Assembly: GCA_907165065.1 (NCBI GenBank)
Contig: OU015523.1
Coordinates: 16,491,834-16,555,833, forward strand
DNA from: Caprimulgus europaeus
Lineage: Eukaryota; Chordata; Aves; Caprimulgiformes; Caprimulgidae
Direction: 5' to 3'
Length of the DNA stretch: 64,000 nt
Made by a program: the position numbers and the translations under genes. Shown here piece after piece: positions 12,601-25,311 of the stretch (position 1 is its first letter; each line of letters begins with the position of its first letter). The notes beneath the pieces are model-generated. The model had not been told where the DNA came from and made no database searches. It was given only the letters and a program-made list of their open reading frames with translations.

Positions 12601-15600
12601 ATCTGCTGTGGCTGGCACGTGTCGAGTGTCAGTGTCTCCTCGGCAAGATCGGGGTCTGTATGACAGCAGTTTCAAACGCTATACCTGCATCAATCCAATG
12701 TAACGACACGGCAGATCTAGCCCATCCTTTCAAGAGATAGCTCACTTAAGAAGTAGTTTCTTATAAAAGCAGTTACTTACCTTCATGGAAAAACCTTATT
12801 GAATTTAACAGAGATGAGACTGACAGAATGGCATAGAAATTATTCTTAAAGCTGACATTTTAATAGAGAGTGACTTTCTTTTTTTTTTTAAAGACATCTT
12901 GTAGAAATCAACTGTCTGTTCACCATTAAAAGATGGCTCATAAATCAATTGAAAGGTAAATACATATTTTGCCTCTGAAAATCTTTTCCAGAGGGGTGGG
13001 ATGCTGAAGTGCCATCCCCCAGGTGTACACAGAGCCCCTGTCCCAATAGTTCAGGGAGACCAGAAGGACTGGCTGCCTTTGGGTGATGGCTATGTAACTT
13101 CAAGTTTCTCACCTGCTGCTGGGGCTAAGGAAAACTCCATCTATTGTCACCCGAGTTTGGGTTTCTTTAAAGTTCTCCATCAGTACAATGCTCCTTCTCA
13201 CCTCCCTGCTCCCATCCTGTTCTCTCTCCATCACACGGGAATATTCCCCACTGCTGGGGTGAGACCAAAGCTTGAGACTTTCTTTTGCGCTGCATTTCTT
13301 TGGCTGGTGGGCAGGAGTGATTTTAATTTCTAGGACCTGGAAAAGGCAGTGCTCAGGTTCCCTCTAGCCTTCCAGGGACAGACCCCACCCCTCAGGTGCA
13401 AGGTATGCGCAGAGGCAGGTGATTGCTTAGCCCACGCAGAAGGTACTTGAAGGCTTTGGCATGCACACAGCGACCCTTACATATGCTACAAACTCCCAGA
13501 GGGTTTTTGTGAGCTTGGAGCACTTCTGCAGTAACCTCAGGGATGGGTAGGAAAGAGGCAGAGAGCCCTGGTAACGCTGAGCCAAAGCCCGGTCAGAGGC
13601 TGCAAGTCCAGCCTTCACAGCGGCTCCTTCCTGCACCTTTGGACTCGCACTGCCAAAGGAACCACCTCCCATTTGAAGAATAACAGATGCATTTACCACT
13701 CATCAATCTGTCTCTGTCTGGGTCCTTACACGGCCCCCATCATCATCCTATTCAAAAGCCTGCAATGTATTTAAAAATAGAATTAAGACTAACAATCTCT
13801 CTTTCTTTCCTCCCCAGCTTGTAGCAGAAATAGCTTGATTAGTGTATAGTTCTGGTGCTTCAAGGGGGAGAGAACTGAAAGTGCAGCGCTTGCAGAGCAG
13901 CTTTTCAGCTTTCTTCAGGCAGCAATTGCCGGCTGCTTCGCTGAAGCACAGGCTCTTCAAAGGATGTCAGGTTTCAGATCAAGGACTGCTTGTTCTGTCA
14001 CACATCTTCTGAGGTGGATTTACAATGAGGAGAGAGGCACTGCTGCAGCTTAGGACCTTGGGAGAGATGCACCTGCCCCACCTCCTGCTGCGACTCCTTC
14101 ACCATGTCCAGAAGGCTGGGAAGAAAAGGAGCTTTGGGGGGTGTCTGTCCTGGGGACAGCAGGGGCTAGGCAGAAGATAGCTCAATGAGCTTTCTGAAAA
14201 TACAATCAGGCTGTGTCCTGACCAGAGGTTTGGCAGGGAGGACCACCAGGGTTTCATGGAGTCCCTCAGACATGGATTTCAGAGGTGACTTTGAGGGAAC
14301 CACTTTTCTTCTCCAGGGCTCATCCTCATTCTCAGCAGAAAGAGGGTGCCACCTCCTCAGCTCACAGGGAAGGTTTCACTTGCAGTGTTTTGAGATCTGT
14401 AGTCACAGAGGCAGTGTGATGTTGCTCCCTACCAATGCTTTATGGGCCACATCAGCTGTGGGCATGACTCTCGACCAACCTTTTCAGTAGGTTTCCCTCC
14501 CACCTCCACAACCTCTCTCTGCCCTCCTCCAGGGCTGCTCATGGCTCTTCCTCACCTTTTGTTTCTGAAATACATCAGGCCAGCTGGATGCCAGCAATGG
14601 CTCTGCTTGCTTCTCCCTTACCTTGAGTGCAATGAAGAGGCAAGTGCTCAGCACAGCTACAAACAGATGGGTACCCACAGCACAGCATCACATGCCTGCA
14701 GAAGACACCCTCAAGGTTCCTGCTACCCTGGAGCCAAATCCCTTGGCAAAAAGGTGGGTGGGAAGTGTGAACAACTCACTCCCCTAGTCCTAGAAGGTGC
14801 TATGCATTGCTTGTAGGAGCAGCAGCAGGAGGGGTGAGCCAGGAGAGTGGGGAGCAGATGCAGCCACTCAGCCCAGATGGAGTTGGACCTCGGGAGGCTC
14901 GCAGTGCTGAGGCACAGTGCTACTCCTTTGCAGCACGAGTCAGTGAACGTTTTCCACAGCGTTTCATTTCCTATGACTTACTGCTGCAAGACTCAGGGAT
15001 GTGGTCTGTGGGTCTGCTTCAAGGCTGACACAGCATCAGGTCCCTTAGGGCATGGCAGTGAAAAAGCAAGAAAAGCAAATTGCAGGAATAAATTGTGTAC
15101 AGTCACAGCAATAAGCCACCTTCTCCAGCAGCATCTCTTCCATGATCTGAAAGCACTTACTGTTTGGAAAGGAGCTTAGCTTTTTGGTGACCTCAGGACA
15201 GAGATTTCATGGAGCTTTTCACATCATGTTGTAGTTTTAGCAGAGGAAGTGTGGGCAGAGAGAGCCAGATGGCCTAGGACAGCACAACGTGCTGGAGGAG
15301 AGCTGCCACCCGGAGCACTGGAGTGCAGATTGCTGTATTTGCCTGGGTTGGACAAACTGTGGTGGCAGTGGAAGGAGGAAAAACTTACCAGTGCAGCAAC
15401 TCCACTGGCATGTGGCTGGGAACACAGACAGTCCCAGGCAGTGCTTTGAGGAGGGATAAGGAAGGTTATGGCATACTGTATACCCCACTGTCCCCTCCAA
15501 TAAATCTACTCTGGCTGTTCTATCCAAGAGAAATGGCTCTGCACAGACCTACCTTCCCGAGTCCCAGTTCAGAAGTGTGCAGAGTTGGCCAGGAGTTATC

Positions 15601-16323
15601 TCTGACCAGGTGAGGGGAGCATATTCCTGCAGTGCTGACCCTCAGCCCTGCCATGGGATACACTGCCTAAACTGTGGCTCTGTGTGCAGCAGTGAAACAG
15701 TCGTATCAAAGGCTGTGGACATAAAAACGGAGAGCCTGGAGCACAAGTAAGCAAACCCTGAGTGGTTTGGGCTTCCAGAGCTGTCAGCAGTCTTGGATCT
15801 GATCTCTTCCTCCTGCCTTTGCAGTCAAGACAGATGCCCAGGAGTCAAAGTCCTTCTTAGCCAGCCTCTCCTAGAGAGGTCCTGGGGTTAGGGTGCTCAC
15901 CCAAGACTAGAGTCCAACTCACTGACCACACAAGATGCCTGGAGCTAATAATCAGTTCATTATCTTCTGCACACATCCCTTCCACAGCCACAGAAGGATA
16001 ATGGCTCTGTCCTGTCCCATGGGGATGCTGAGATCCAACACCTTGAAGGAAAGGAAATTTCTTTGGTGGAGGTTTGCCTAAAATCAAGGTGCTGTGGTGC
16101 TAGAGCATCCCAGCTAGCTAATTCTTGGAGCAGGGTAAGGCTTCTGCTAGTAGTGCAGGATTAATTCAGGCTTCTGCTGAGCCATCTGCAGGGAAGCATC
16201 TCACCATTTCCTGACACCCACACACTGGCTTTCAGCCCTGAGCGCACAGGACTCTTCTGGGCCGAGCGTACAACCTGGAGACTTTATGCCTCCAACACTG
16301 CGGACAGCTGGGTGGGGTGGGTG

Positions 16324-16363
16324 AGTGGATGGATGGGTGGATGGATGGATGGATGAATGGATG
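16324..16363. repeat. (GGAT)n microsatellite
   Basis: About ten imperfect GGAT units, with GGGT and GAAT variants. On the minus strand it encodes a repetitive IHPS pattern, which is an artefact of the repeat. Confidence 0.9.
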
Positions 16364-17429
16364 ACTTCGTCCCACTGAGGGCAGCCTGGGATGCCAGGGC
16401 AGGACAGCACCAGCCCTCAAGGCCCTTGGATGTAGGAGAGCAGTGGTTCATGTCCCACTCTGGCCAAGGGAGCCATGCATGAGCAGCCCAGCCAGGGGGT
16501 CTGCACAGCTGTGAGCACGGCAGCGGTGAGCATGGCAGCAGGTCCTGCCTTTGGCTGAAGGTGTCCAGCTCAGAGTGTCCCTTTGGCAAGGGGGAAGCAG
16601 GTAAGCCAAGGCACTGGCACACACACACCTGCTGCTTTGCCCATGCCGGGTTCACCTCTGTGTTGCACTTTGTAAATGTCATTTGGGCTGTAACGTGTCA
16701 CCTGATGTCTTTCTTTCTGAGGTGTTTTAAGCAATGTCTGCTCCAGAAATGTGGCCGAGACCTGCCAGCTAACCCACGAAGACAGACTTCTCTTGTTCTT
16801 CTCCACTAACGCTTTCCAGCCAAGGATCTCAAAACATTTTGCCCTCCTTAGTGCATCTCACAGCAGGAGCTATGTTACCTGAAGTCAAACTTGATCAACA
16901 AGTCTCCACCTGAGCCTGGGACTGTATTACCTTCTGTGCCTCATGGTTTGCTGAAAGCTGTGGCTACCTCTTCAGGAGAAACTCCTGGGATGTGGCAGTA
17001 ACAGCCCTCAGGGAGAGTAAGCAGGGGACAGATGTGTGCTGCCCAGCCCTATGAAAGGAGGAGGCTGGAAAGAAGTCTCCTAGAGCAGGGCTGAGGTGTG
17101 ACAGCCCTCACTTCTGCCCTCTGAGCATTCAGCTCCAGTTGAGAGGATGAAGACTTGCTTCCCACACAGCCCTTCAAGATGCACAGTGCCTTTATGGCAG
17201 GGAGACACAGCTTGTAAGGGAGGCAGGCAGGGGAAAACCAAAGCAGGCTTGTCTTCTGCTCACACAAAACCCACTGGACAAAGCGTTGGCTGTCACTGCT
17301 CATGTGGCCAAGGCGAGAAATCACCCAGTGGGAAGTGGTTGCACTAATACGCCTCACCTACCACAGAGCTAGAAGGGAAACTGAGGCACACAGCTTTGGT
17401 GTGAGCCATCACGCACCAAGACCCAAATC

Positions 17430-18560
17430 CCGGAGCATTGCAGCCCCCGGCTCTGGGCCACGGCCCGCAGGTCGCCTTATCGTTAGCCAGCCCTCACGGT
17501 CTGTGGTGGTGATGGGTGGCTGCTCCCTGCAGCGGCTGGACCCTCGGTGGGGAGCGAGAAATCAACCCAGCACCCGCTCAGCAGCCAAACGAGTCCCCTG
17601 GGACGGACAGAAGATATCCCACGCCCCCGCCCTCCGCGGGGAGGGCACCGGCTGGGCCCGGGGAAGGGAAACCGCCCCCTTCGAGGGAAGGGGCCCCTGC
17701 CCGGCCGCCGACCCCGACCCCGGCCCCGCGTTGGGCGGCGGGGGCAGCGCTGCGGCGGTGCCCGGCCCCGCTCGCCTTCCCCCCGCCTCGGGTCGCCTTC
17801 CCGCCGCTCCTTCCCCCCTCGCCGCTCCGCTCTCGCCCCTTCCCCGCTTAAGGTGGCCCCGCGGGATGCGCGGCGCGCAGGAGCCGGCTGCGGGCGGCCC
17901 TCGCCGCTCCCCCCACCCCCGGCACAGGGTGGCCTTAAATCGGCTCCGCGCCGCGCGTAACCGCATCGCCGGCGCCGTCTGAAGGCGGGCGGGCTCCGAC
18001 ATCCGCCGGCAGCGCCGACGGGCCGGTCCCGGTCCCGGTCCCGGAGCGGCAGGGCCGGGGGGAAGCTCACATCTCCGCCCCGCGGCGGGCGATGCTCCCC
18101 CGGCAGCCCCCGGCATCTCCGCCGTAACCGGCGCATCTCGCCAGGTAAGCTGGAGCCCCCCTTTTCTCCCCCTCCCCGGGAACCCGCTCGGGGGTGGGGG
18201 AGCGCCAGGGATGCAGAGGTGACCTTGCGGTCCCCCGGGTGCCCAGCGCCAGCCGGGTCCCCAAACTTCACCCGTGCTCAGCGCCCGAACGGCTCCGCGC
18301 TTCGCGGGTAGCCCCTGTCCTTGCACCCCACTCCACCCGCCTCCTTCCCGGCCAGGGCACCTTCCAGAGGAGCAGCATCCCGCTCCCAGGCTGGAATTTT
18401 CCAGCTGTGGGGAGATCTCCCCAATCCTGGTGTCTGTCCACCCGTGGCTACAGCCAACGCCGCGGGTGTGAGGGGGTCTCCTGACCAGCCTAACACCCGC
18501 TGGTCCCCGACACGCCGCTCCCTCCCCCGAGAGGTTTTATTGCGCTTCTTCGTGACAGAT
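17430..18560 (+). promoter_or_regulatory. CpG island, probable promoter
   Basis: Sequence composition changes sharply here to GC-rich, CpG-dense DNA with GC-box-like GGGCGGGC and CCCCGCCCC elements. A short GGTCCC tandem lies at 18024-18045. Long open frames run on both strands, which is normal where stop codons are rare. A strong splice donor (CGCCAG|GTAAGC) at 18144/18145 on the + strand suggests that the island contains the first exon of a + strand gene. The next recognisable + strand exon is the glucuronyltransferase exon at 38699, so a long 5' UTR intron is the simplest reading. A different or a divergent transcript cannot be excluded. Confidence 0.7.
18000..18144 (+). other. Candidate non-coding first exon ending at a splice donor
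   Basis: The right boundary is the CAG|GTAAGC donor. The left boundary (transcription start) is not visible and the value given is nominal. Assignment to the B3GAT1-like gene 20.5 kb downstream is inference. It rests on shared orientation, on the absence of any other exon recognised between them, and on the fact that the coding exon at 38699 is preceded by an acceptor and therefore needs an upstream exon. Confidence 0.4.
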
Positions 18561-21500
18561 ACCGGGGAAACCGAAGTACAAAGGGGCGGTGGGGTTTGTG
18601 GCAGCAGGGTTTGTGCGGGGGCACACGCGAACTAACCCCGAGTGGGTGTCCCTGTGAGTGGCCGGGGGCTCCTCTCTGGAGAGGGGTGGACTGGGTTGGG
18701 GCAGAGCAAGAGGGCTGGGGAAGGTCTCTGCCCCTTCTCACCGTGCCTGGCACACGTGTGTGTGCCGAGGGATGCGCTTGCTGGTTTTATGAAGCAAAGT
18801 TTGGGGTGGGTGTTCCTAGGTGAGTTCAATAGTACTTTTTTTTTTTGCCCTCCTGCCACTTGCCCATCCAGCCCAGGGACAGGAGAGCAGGGGTAGGCTC
18901 AGAAGCTGGGGCATGAGAGGGGGAAAACCCCTAGGTGCTGCAAATCTGGAAAGAAGCAGCTGGTTCCTCAGTAACCCTGTAGGCAAACCTGCCAAGGGGC
19001 AATTTCTGTGTGTGCTTGGGAGAAGGGGTGTTCAGATCAGTGGGACAGCACCAGACAGCACTGTAGCAGAGCAATAATGACAAGCAATAAATACCCATCC
19101 AGCAACTTGAAGCCTGCGAGTGAGTACGGGAGCAGGAACGATGCAGCCTCTGCAGGTGCTTTCAGCTCCTTTCCTGGACCCAGAGAAGGCCTCCTTGTGC
19201 AAAGCACGTACGTGGACAGTATAGCAGGGTACAGTGGCTTCACACATGAGTCTGGTCACCCACCACTGCTTGGGCTCAAATCTCATCAGGTGCAGAAGGG
19301 AAAAATGGATGGTGAGGTTCATGCCCTGCATCCCAGGATTGACATACAGCCTCAGGCACAGCCAGGAATGGGAGGCACATAGTGAGTTAGGAGATGGGTG
19401 TGCAGAGACAGCAGGATCGGATCCTTGCAGAAGGGAGGCCATCGTTGCTCCAAAATGAGATACCTTGGTCAGAGATTATGGGGAGATCAGCCTCAGGTCA
19501 TGGAGTGGGTTACGGGGCAGGAGGGGGGCACTGGCAGAGCTGCTTGTGACAGCCTGTGTCACATCTGTTTGTAGCTGCGCATGTCACCAATCCCCTTCTC
19601 TCCGTGCCTCGAAGCAGGATGCGGGGGCCGGGATCGCTCTCGGTCAGTGCCTGCTCCATGATTTCCTGGAAGCTCTCTGTTAGTGGGCACGCCTGGGGGA
19701 CAGACCGTACGTGAGTGCCAGCAGCCGAGCACACGCTGTGTGGCCCGGTGGCTGTGATTCCTCCTGGGAGCCACTTCGGTATCGCTTTCAGGGCACTTCA
19801 GTCTGCACTGAATTAAGGCTCTGCAGGGCAGTTAATGTATAGAGGTAGATGTGCTGAGCTGCTAACCTAGTGTCAGGTATTTCAGGAATCAGATAAGATC
19901 AAATTAAAGCTCTTGGCTTCCTTGATATTTCCAGCGTACTGGTAATAATAATTGCAATAATCGATAAACCATTCAGGCAACCTTGCAATCTCAAAGCAAG
20001 TCAACCGGCTGACACAGAGCACAGCTGAGATGCAGCCACCTTTGCAGCAAAGGGCCTCAGCCTGACTTGCAAGACATTCAGCAGCCACGGGATAGAAAGT
20101 AAAGCAGTTGGGCTGAGGACACTTGCTCCCATGAGAAGGATTTTCAGTGAGCGAGGTCTGTACCTTTGGGCTTTGTTACAGTGTCATTTGGGAAGACCGT
20201 TGCCTAGGGAGCTGTACAGAGCTATAGAGCAGCTAAATCTATGCAAAAGAGAATATAATTCCACAACGTACAGCCTTTAAATTCACATTCCTTCTGTGAT
20301 CTGGGAATGTTTTTGTGACTAGCATGTGTGTCGTTTAATGGCATCTTTCCTGCGGAGCGTCCGAGGTGGTATTGGACAGCTCAAGGCTGTGTCTCCTGCA
20401 TACCCAGCATCCTTTCTTCTTACCTGTGAAGCATCAGTAGAGGTGCTTTCTAGCAGGGAACTTCCCTCTGCCTCAGTGGCAGGAAGTGTCCTTAGTGTTT
20501 GAGGGCAAAATCGTACCAAGCAGGCAGCTTGCTGGCAGGAGCCTGAAGTGGATTCCCTGGATGGGAAGCCATTCCCTGGAAACCCTGAATGGGTTTCCTC
20601 CCCCCTTCACCGCCACAGTAATCACCTGCCAGCAGCATTGCCCTGTGCACCCCTGTTTCTTGGTACCTTCGTAGCTCTAGTCCCCACTGCCCCTCTCCCT
20701 CGGGGTGCCGGTGCTGCAGGCACAGTGACCTCCAGCTTCCCACTGGAGGCAACATTGCCACTCTGTAACTCCATCTAGCTCCCAGAACTTCTTCCAAGGC
20801 CTCTTCTTCCTCCTCTTCAGCACTCTGAGTTGTCTTTCCTATTCCCAGTATTTGGGAGCAATGAAGAGATCTCCTGATGTATGCTGGAAGCTTTCATATG
20901 TATGCCTGTGAAGGATGAGATATTTGATAGGCTCCAAAGATGCCCTTTACTGAGCATGCAAAATTGCTCTGGGAAAGCTCTGCAGTTATTCTGCAGGTTG
21001 TACACAGGAAAGATGATATCTGTCCCCTTCCTCCTTGTATTTAATTGTTCCTAATAAAAGAAAAAGCCTAAAAAGGTAGTAATAAGCCAGACTGGAAGCT
21101 GGGTCCTATGCACCTGTAAAGCCCTGGAGAAGTCTAGAATCACTCTGCCCTTTCTGCTCCTGGCCCTTCTGTCTGATAATAATCATTATGCTCGTCCGTG
21201 CTGCTTCCCATCCCAAGATCTCAAAGTACTCGGCATACGTGATGAAGAGCACTCCCTGCCCACGTACAGAGCTGTTTGTCAGGATGACTACCCCCACTTT
21301 ACACGGGAGACACCGCAGCTGATAGCGTCAGAGCTGAGACAGCCCCACATCCTCTGTCTCCCAGGCAAGTCCCCTGCACCTCTGAGAAGCACTCGTTGGG
21401 GAAGCAGCTCAGCCTAACAGGACTGCGATTTAAAACCTGCCAGTACTGTAAGAGACTAATAAATACAGCTTGTGGATGAGACCTATGGCTATGGGCACCC

Positions 21501-23692
21501 TCCTCTTGGGCACAGGAATGACTGCCTACAGCCTGCTCTTCGAAAGGGACGCTGCTCAGACCCCACTGATTCCTCCAGGCTGGGGTATGTCTCCAAACTG
21601 CACCCTGACTCGTGGTCAGCACACTTATAAAAACATTGTCCTTTATCCTTTCATGCTATTTTAAGCTGTGCAGGCTCGTAATTAAGAGCGTGAAGTCTCT
21701 TCTAGCTCACTCTCATGTGACATTAGTGCTCCCCAAGGTCTTTCCTTAAGAGCTTGAATTTATCTACTTTGCCAATGTTCCCAAGTGTTCAATCAACTGC
21801 CTTGTTGGCTTCCTCCGCCGCACAGTGCAGAGAGCTCTCTGAGATCCTTCTCCCTGAGATACAAACATTGCACTCTGCAAATTCCTGATATTTATAAAAC
21901 GTGAGCTAAGTTACCTCAGGAACCGAGAGCTCCCAGGGCTGTGACACAGAACTGGGATCCACAGCTCTGGCACAGGGACCTTTAGATTTTACTTGTTGTT
22001 CATCCCTCCTCTGAGCAGGTAATGCCACTAATGTCTGATGCACATAGAGAGATTTGTTAAGATGGGGCTAGTTAGCTCAGGGAGATAAATGAGGGACATC
22101 AGGGTGAAAAACAAAGCAATCAACAACATAGGAGAGGGAGAATGAATGCTTCTCTCTGTGGCTTTTCTTAGCAGAACTGGATTGCATTCAAGAAAATATG
22201 AAAGGTAGCAATTTGATGATAAAAGTAAGTGTTTTCCCATGCTGTGCATAGTGACATACGGAACTCGCTGCTACCAGATGCTGCCGAGTGTAGGATTCAG
22301 GAAAAGAAGAGACATCTTGATGGATAGTAGATCATTCATCACTGGACAGGACAGTCCATTTGAAATAGATCCAAATCTGCAGGCTTCAACCTCTCACAAT
22401 TGTCTAGCATAGGATTTCTTGTACCTTCCGAAACCCACAACATTGATCAGTGTAAGAGACAAAGGACAAAAGGAGACAGACACGTTTGAGTGAAGATCAC
22501 TGGAGCATACTTTCATTTCCATGCAGAAGCAAATCATAAGTGTTTTCCAGCCTGTTTGCTGACACTTAGCTCTCATAGGTTTGGTTTTTGTCAGCTGAAG
22601 TGGGTTCAGGTTAAGTTCTGATGAGATTTGAGGTAGTGGTGCTTACGCTGCTTGTGCTGGTGATTTTAATAGCCTGGTAGCATCCTGGCAACTTTGTGTG
22701 GTGCTGGTTTATGAATAATGCTGCATTACAAAAGAAAATGGTATTGTCCTATTCTTTGGATGTTACCGCTTGGCGATGAGAGCAAGGGCATTTATTCCCA
22801 GTACAGCCAGCATCTTGCCAAGCAAAGTGCTGGGATTACTTGGGGCTGAACAGGGTTAGCAGTCAGACAATCTCAGCTCTGGATAAAAGATTTTAGAGCA
22901 GCAATATTGCCTCATTCTATAAGTTCACGGTGGGTTTGTGTGTGGGAGTAGAGGGCACATGGGAACTGTGTTTTGCTAGCAAAGCAGGATTGCTCCTCGG
23001 CAGTCCCTGTGTGGGAGAACTTGGAGGAAAAGCCAAGGACCAGGCAAGGCAGTAAGCAGCAGCTTGCAGACTCTGCTTCCCTCGAGGTGATGCTCCCCGT
23101 GCAGCGTTGCAGGGCAGCCTGGCTCCTAAAGACACTGTCTCTAAGGACAGGGGTAGAGATGCAGTTTTAGGGAGGTCCTCTGTGATCAACAAAAATCTCC
23201 CAGTACCTCTTGCTAGAAACAGCACAGTTGATCCTTGCCTGGTAGGAGTAGAGGTTGCTGGCTCCTCTCCCCCTAAATACCCAAGTCATTAAAGTAGGAT
23301 AGTTAATATTCATCTCTCCCTAAGCCTTCCTCCTTCTGAAAGCTTGCTAAAGAGCAGCTGTAAGGGGAAATTTCTCCCATGACTGGCAGATTTAATTTAT
23401 TATTATGGTTATGTCCACAGCTACAAGTCAGGCAGCAGTGCTGGGCTTCCTGCAAGAGGGACTTCTTGGCTCCCTGAAGCTCTGGCTGTGACCAGGGATG
23501 GACTGCCCTTCATCAGGGCAAAACTGCACAGTGCCACCTCGGAGGCCAGCGCTGGGTGAGCCTGGGTGGCATCAAGGAATCAGCTTCTCCTCTTTGCAGG
23601 GCTGGGATGCCTTCCTCACTGGAGGTGGTCCAGCCTAGGGCATTCCTTGGGTCCTCCCCTCTGCTTTTTCCCGCACAGATTGCCAGGGTGAT

Positions 23693-24159
23693 TACAGAAT
23701 CACAGAATGGTCAGGGTTGGAAGGGAGCTCTGAAGATCATCTAGTACAGCCCCTCTGCTAGAGCAGGATCATCTACAGTAGATCACACAGGAGCACATCC
23801 AGGTGGGTTTTGAATGTCTCCAGAGATGGAGACTCCACAACCTCTCTGGGCAGCCTGTTCCAGTGCTCTGTCACTCTCACAGTGAAGAAGTATTTCCTTA
23901 TGTTTAGGTTGAACCTCCTGTTTTCCAGTTTGTGACCATTGCCCCTTGTCCTGTCACTGAACACCACTGAGAAGAGTCTGGCCCCAGCCTCCTGACACCT
24001 GCCCTTTTATAAGCATTTATGAGATCCCCTCTCAGCCTCCTCTTCTCCAGGCTAAACAGACCCAGCTCTCAGCCCTTCCTCATATGGTAGATGCTCCAGT
24101 CCCCTCATCCTGTTAGTGGCCCTCCACTGGACTTTCTCCAGTAGTTCCTTGTCCTTCTT
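23693..24159 (-). mobile_element. CR1 LINE, 3' part, minus strand
   Basis: On the + strand it begins with the reversed CR1 tail (CAGAATCACAGAATGG, then GGTTGGAAGGGA). It continues through reversed ORF2 sequence. On the minus strand it encodes [19 protein letters not shown] and [16 protein letters not shown], the standard end of CR1 reverse transcriptase. About 460 bp survive. Confidence 0.93.
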
Positions 24160-25270
24160 GATCTTCACTTTCTCCCTCCTGATACCCCCACCCCCTGGAT
24201 CGTTCTGTCCCGCGGCCCTTCCCCCAGCCCAGATCCACACAAAGGTGAAAAGGAAGGAGGCACCGATGACTTTCTCGTATCTGCCAGCTTCCCTCTCCAC
24301 CTCTGACGTGAATGAGGCCCTTCATGTGCTCCTCGTGAGCAAACACAGATGCTTTTGTTTTATGGGCTGGTGGGACGGGATGGAATTAATAAATCAGAGG
24401 GCCAGTGCTGTGCTGCCACATTCCTGCAATTTTAAGGCAAGATCACACACAAAAAAAACAGGCAGAAGTGAAACAGGCAGTCTCTTCAGAGAGAGCGTAG
24501 ATGCTTTGACTGTGCCTCCTGCTTGCTGTCCCACTTGGTCTCCTGCTCCCTCGCCCATGTTCATTCTTCCTCCTATTTTCTCCTGCTCTCTCATCCCCTT
24601 TAACTTTATCTCTTCTCCTACTCCCTCTCTTTCCCTTGGGAACCACTTTCAGCCACACCTTAATATGTCACCTACACCCATTTTTCTTCCCTCACCTTCC
24701 TTCGATCTTGTGCTTCCCTTACCCTCACCCCACACTAAGGTCTGCCCAAAGCTTGTGCATTCAAATATGAAGTTCAATGTCCCTTGTGCAAGCCCAGGGG
24801 CCAGGAATGCCTCAGCTCTTATACTGTGGACCAAAATGGCTCTTTTTATGCCTGCTTCCTCCCTGCCTCAGTTTCTCCTCCTAAGGAGGATGGTGCTGCC
24901 TTAGTGGTTCAATGAATGACTCTGGGGATACAAAAACCACCACATATTACTGTTCTCCTCTCAGACATGGCATTTAACAGTGTTCCTGTGAGGAAAATTA
25001 GATCCTGCCCCAGAACTGGCGGGCTCTCTTTCTCCTTGAAGGATAACCAGAAATACTTTGCTAGGTTTTGCCTGAAATTAATTATTTTGAGCCAGATAAC
25101 AAGTTTTAACATCTCTACTTGGCTACCATCAGGTGGTAAGGGACTAGGAGAAAATCTTTTTTCTTCCCTATAATTAGCTAACTGGATGTCAGGCTTCAGG
25201 AGGGCAATGTGAACCGTGTGCTTAATAGAAGCTACTGTCAAGGGGCTGAGACACTTTTTACTCGGTACAA

Positions 25271-25311
25271 GGGTTGGTTTTTTTGGTTTTTGGTTTTTGG
25301 TTTTTTTTTTT
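25271..25311. repeat. (GGTTTTT)n simple repeat
   Basis: Imperfect GGTTTTT units end in a run of T. It is low-complexity DNA with no other signal. Confidence 0.85.

Larger units (their letters stand above)
9219..17429. other. Gene-poor stretch with simple repeats only
   Basis: No gene was recognised in these 8 kb. Present are a G-rich tract (9287-9343), an A-rich tract (9661-9690) and a GGAT microsatellite (16324-16363). The remaining open frames have no recognisable domains, and several overlap each other on both strands (for example around 11.9-12.4 kb), as expected for non-coding sequence. Confidence 0.5.

Noticed and set aside
16201..16682. Minus-strand frames with repeated IHPS units
   Set aside because: Translation of the GGAT microsatellite.
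17483..18326. Two long minus-strand open frames (262 and 254 codons) and a + strand 226-codon frame at 17302-17982
   Set aside because: They lie in a CpG island where stop codons are rare, overlap each other in several frames, and have Arg/Pro/Gly-rich composition with no domain.
24116..24904. 262-codon + strand open frame
   Set aside because: It begins inside a minus-strand CR1 copy and continues through CT-rich DNA, which lacks stops by composition. No domain was recognised.
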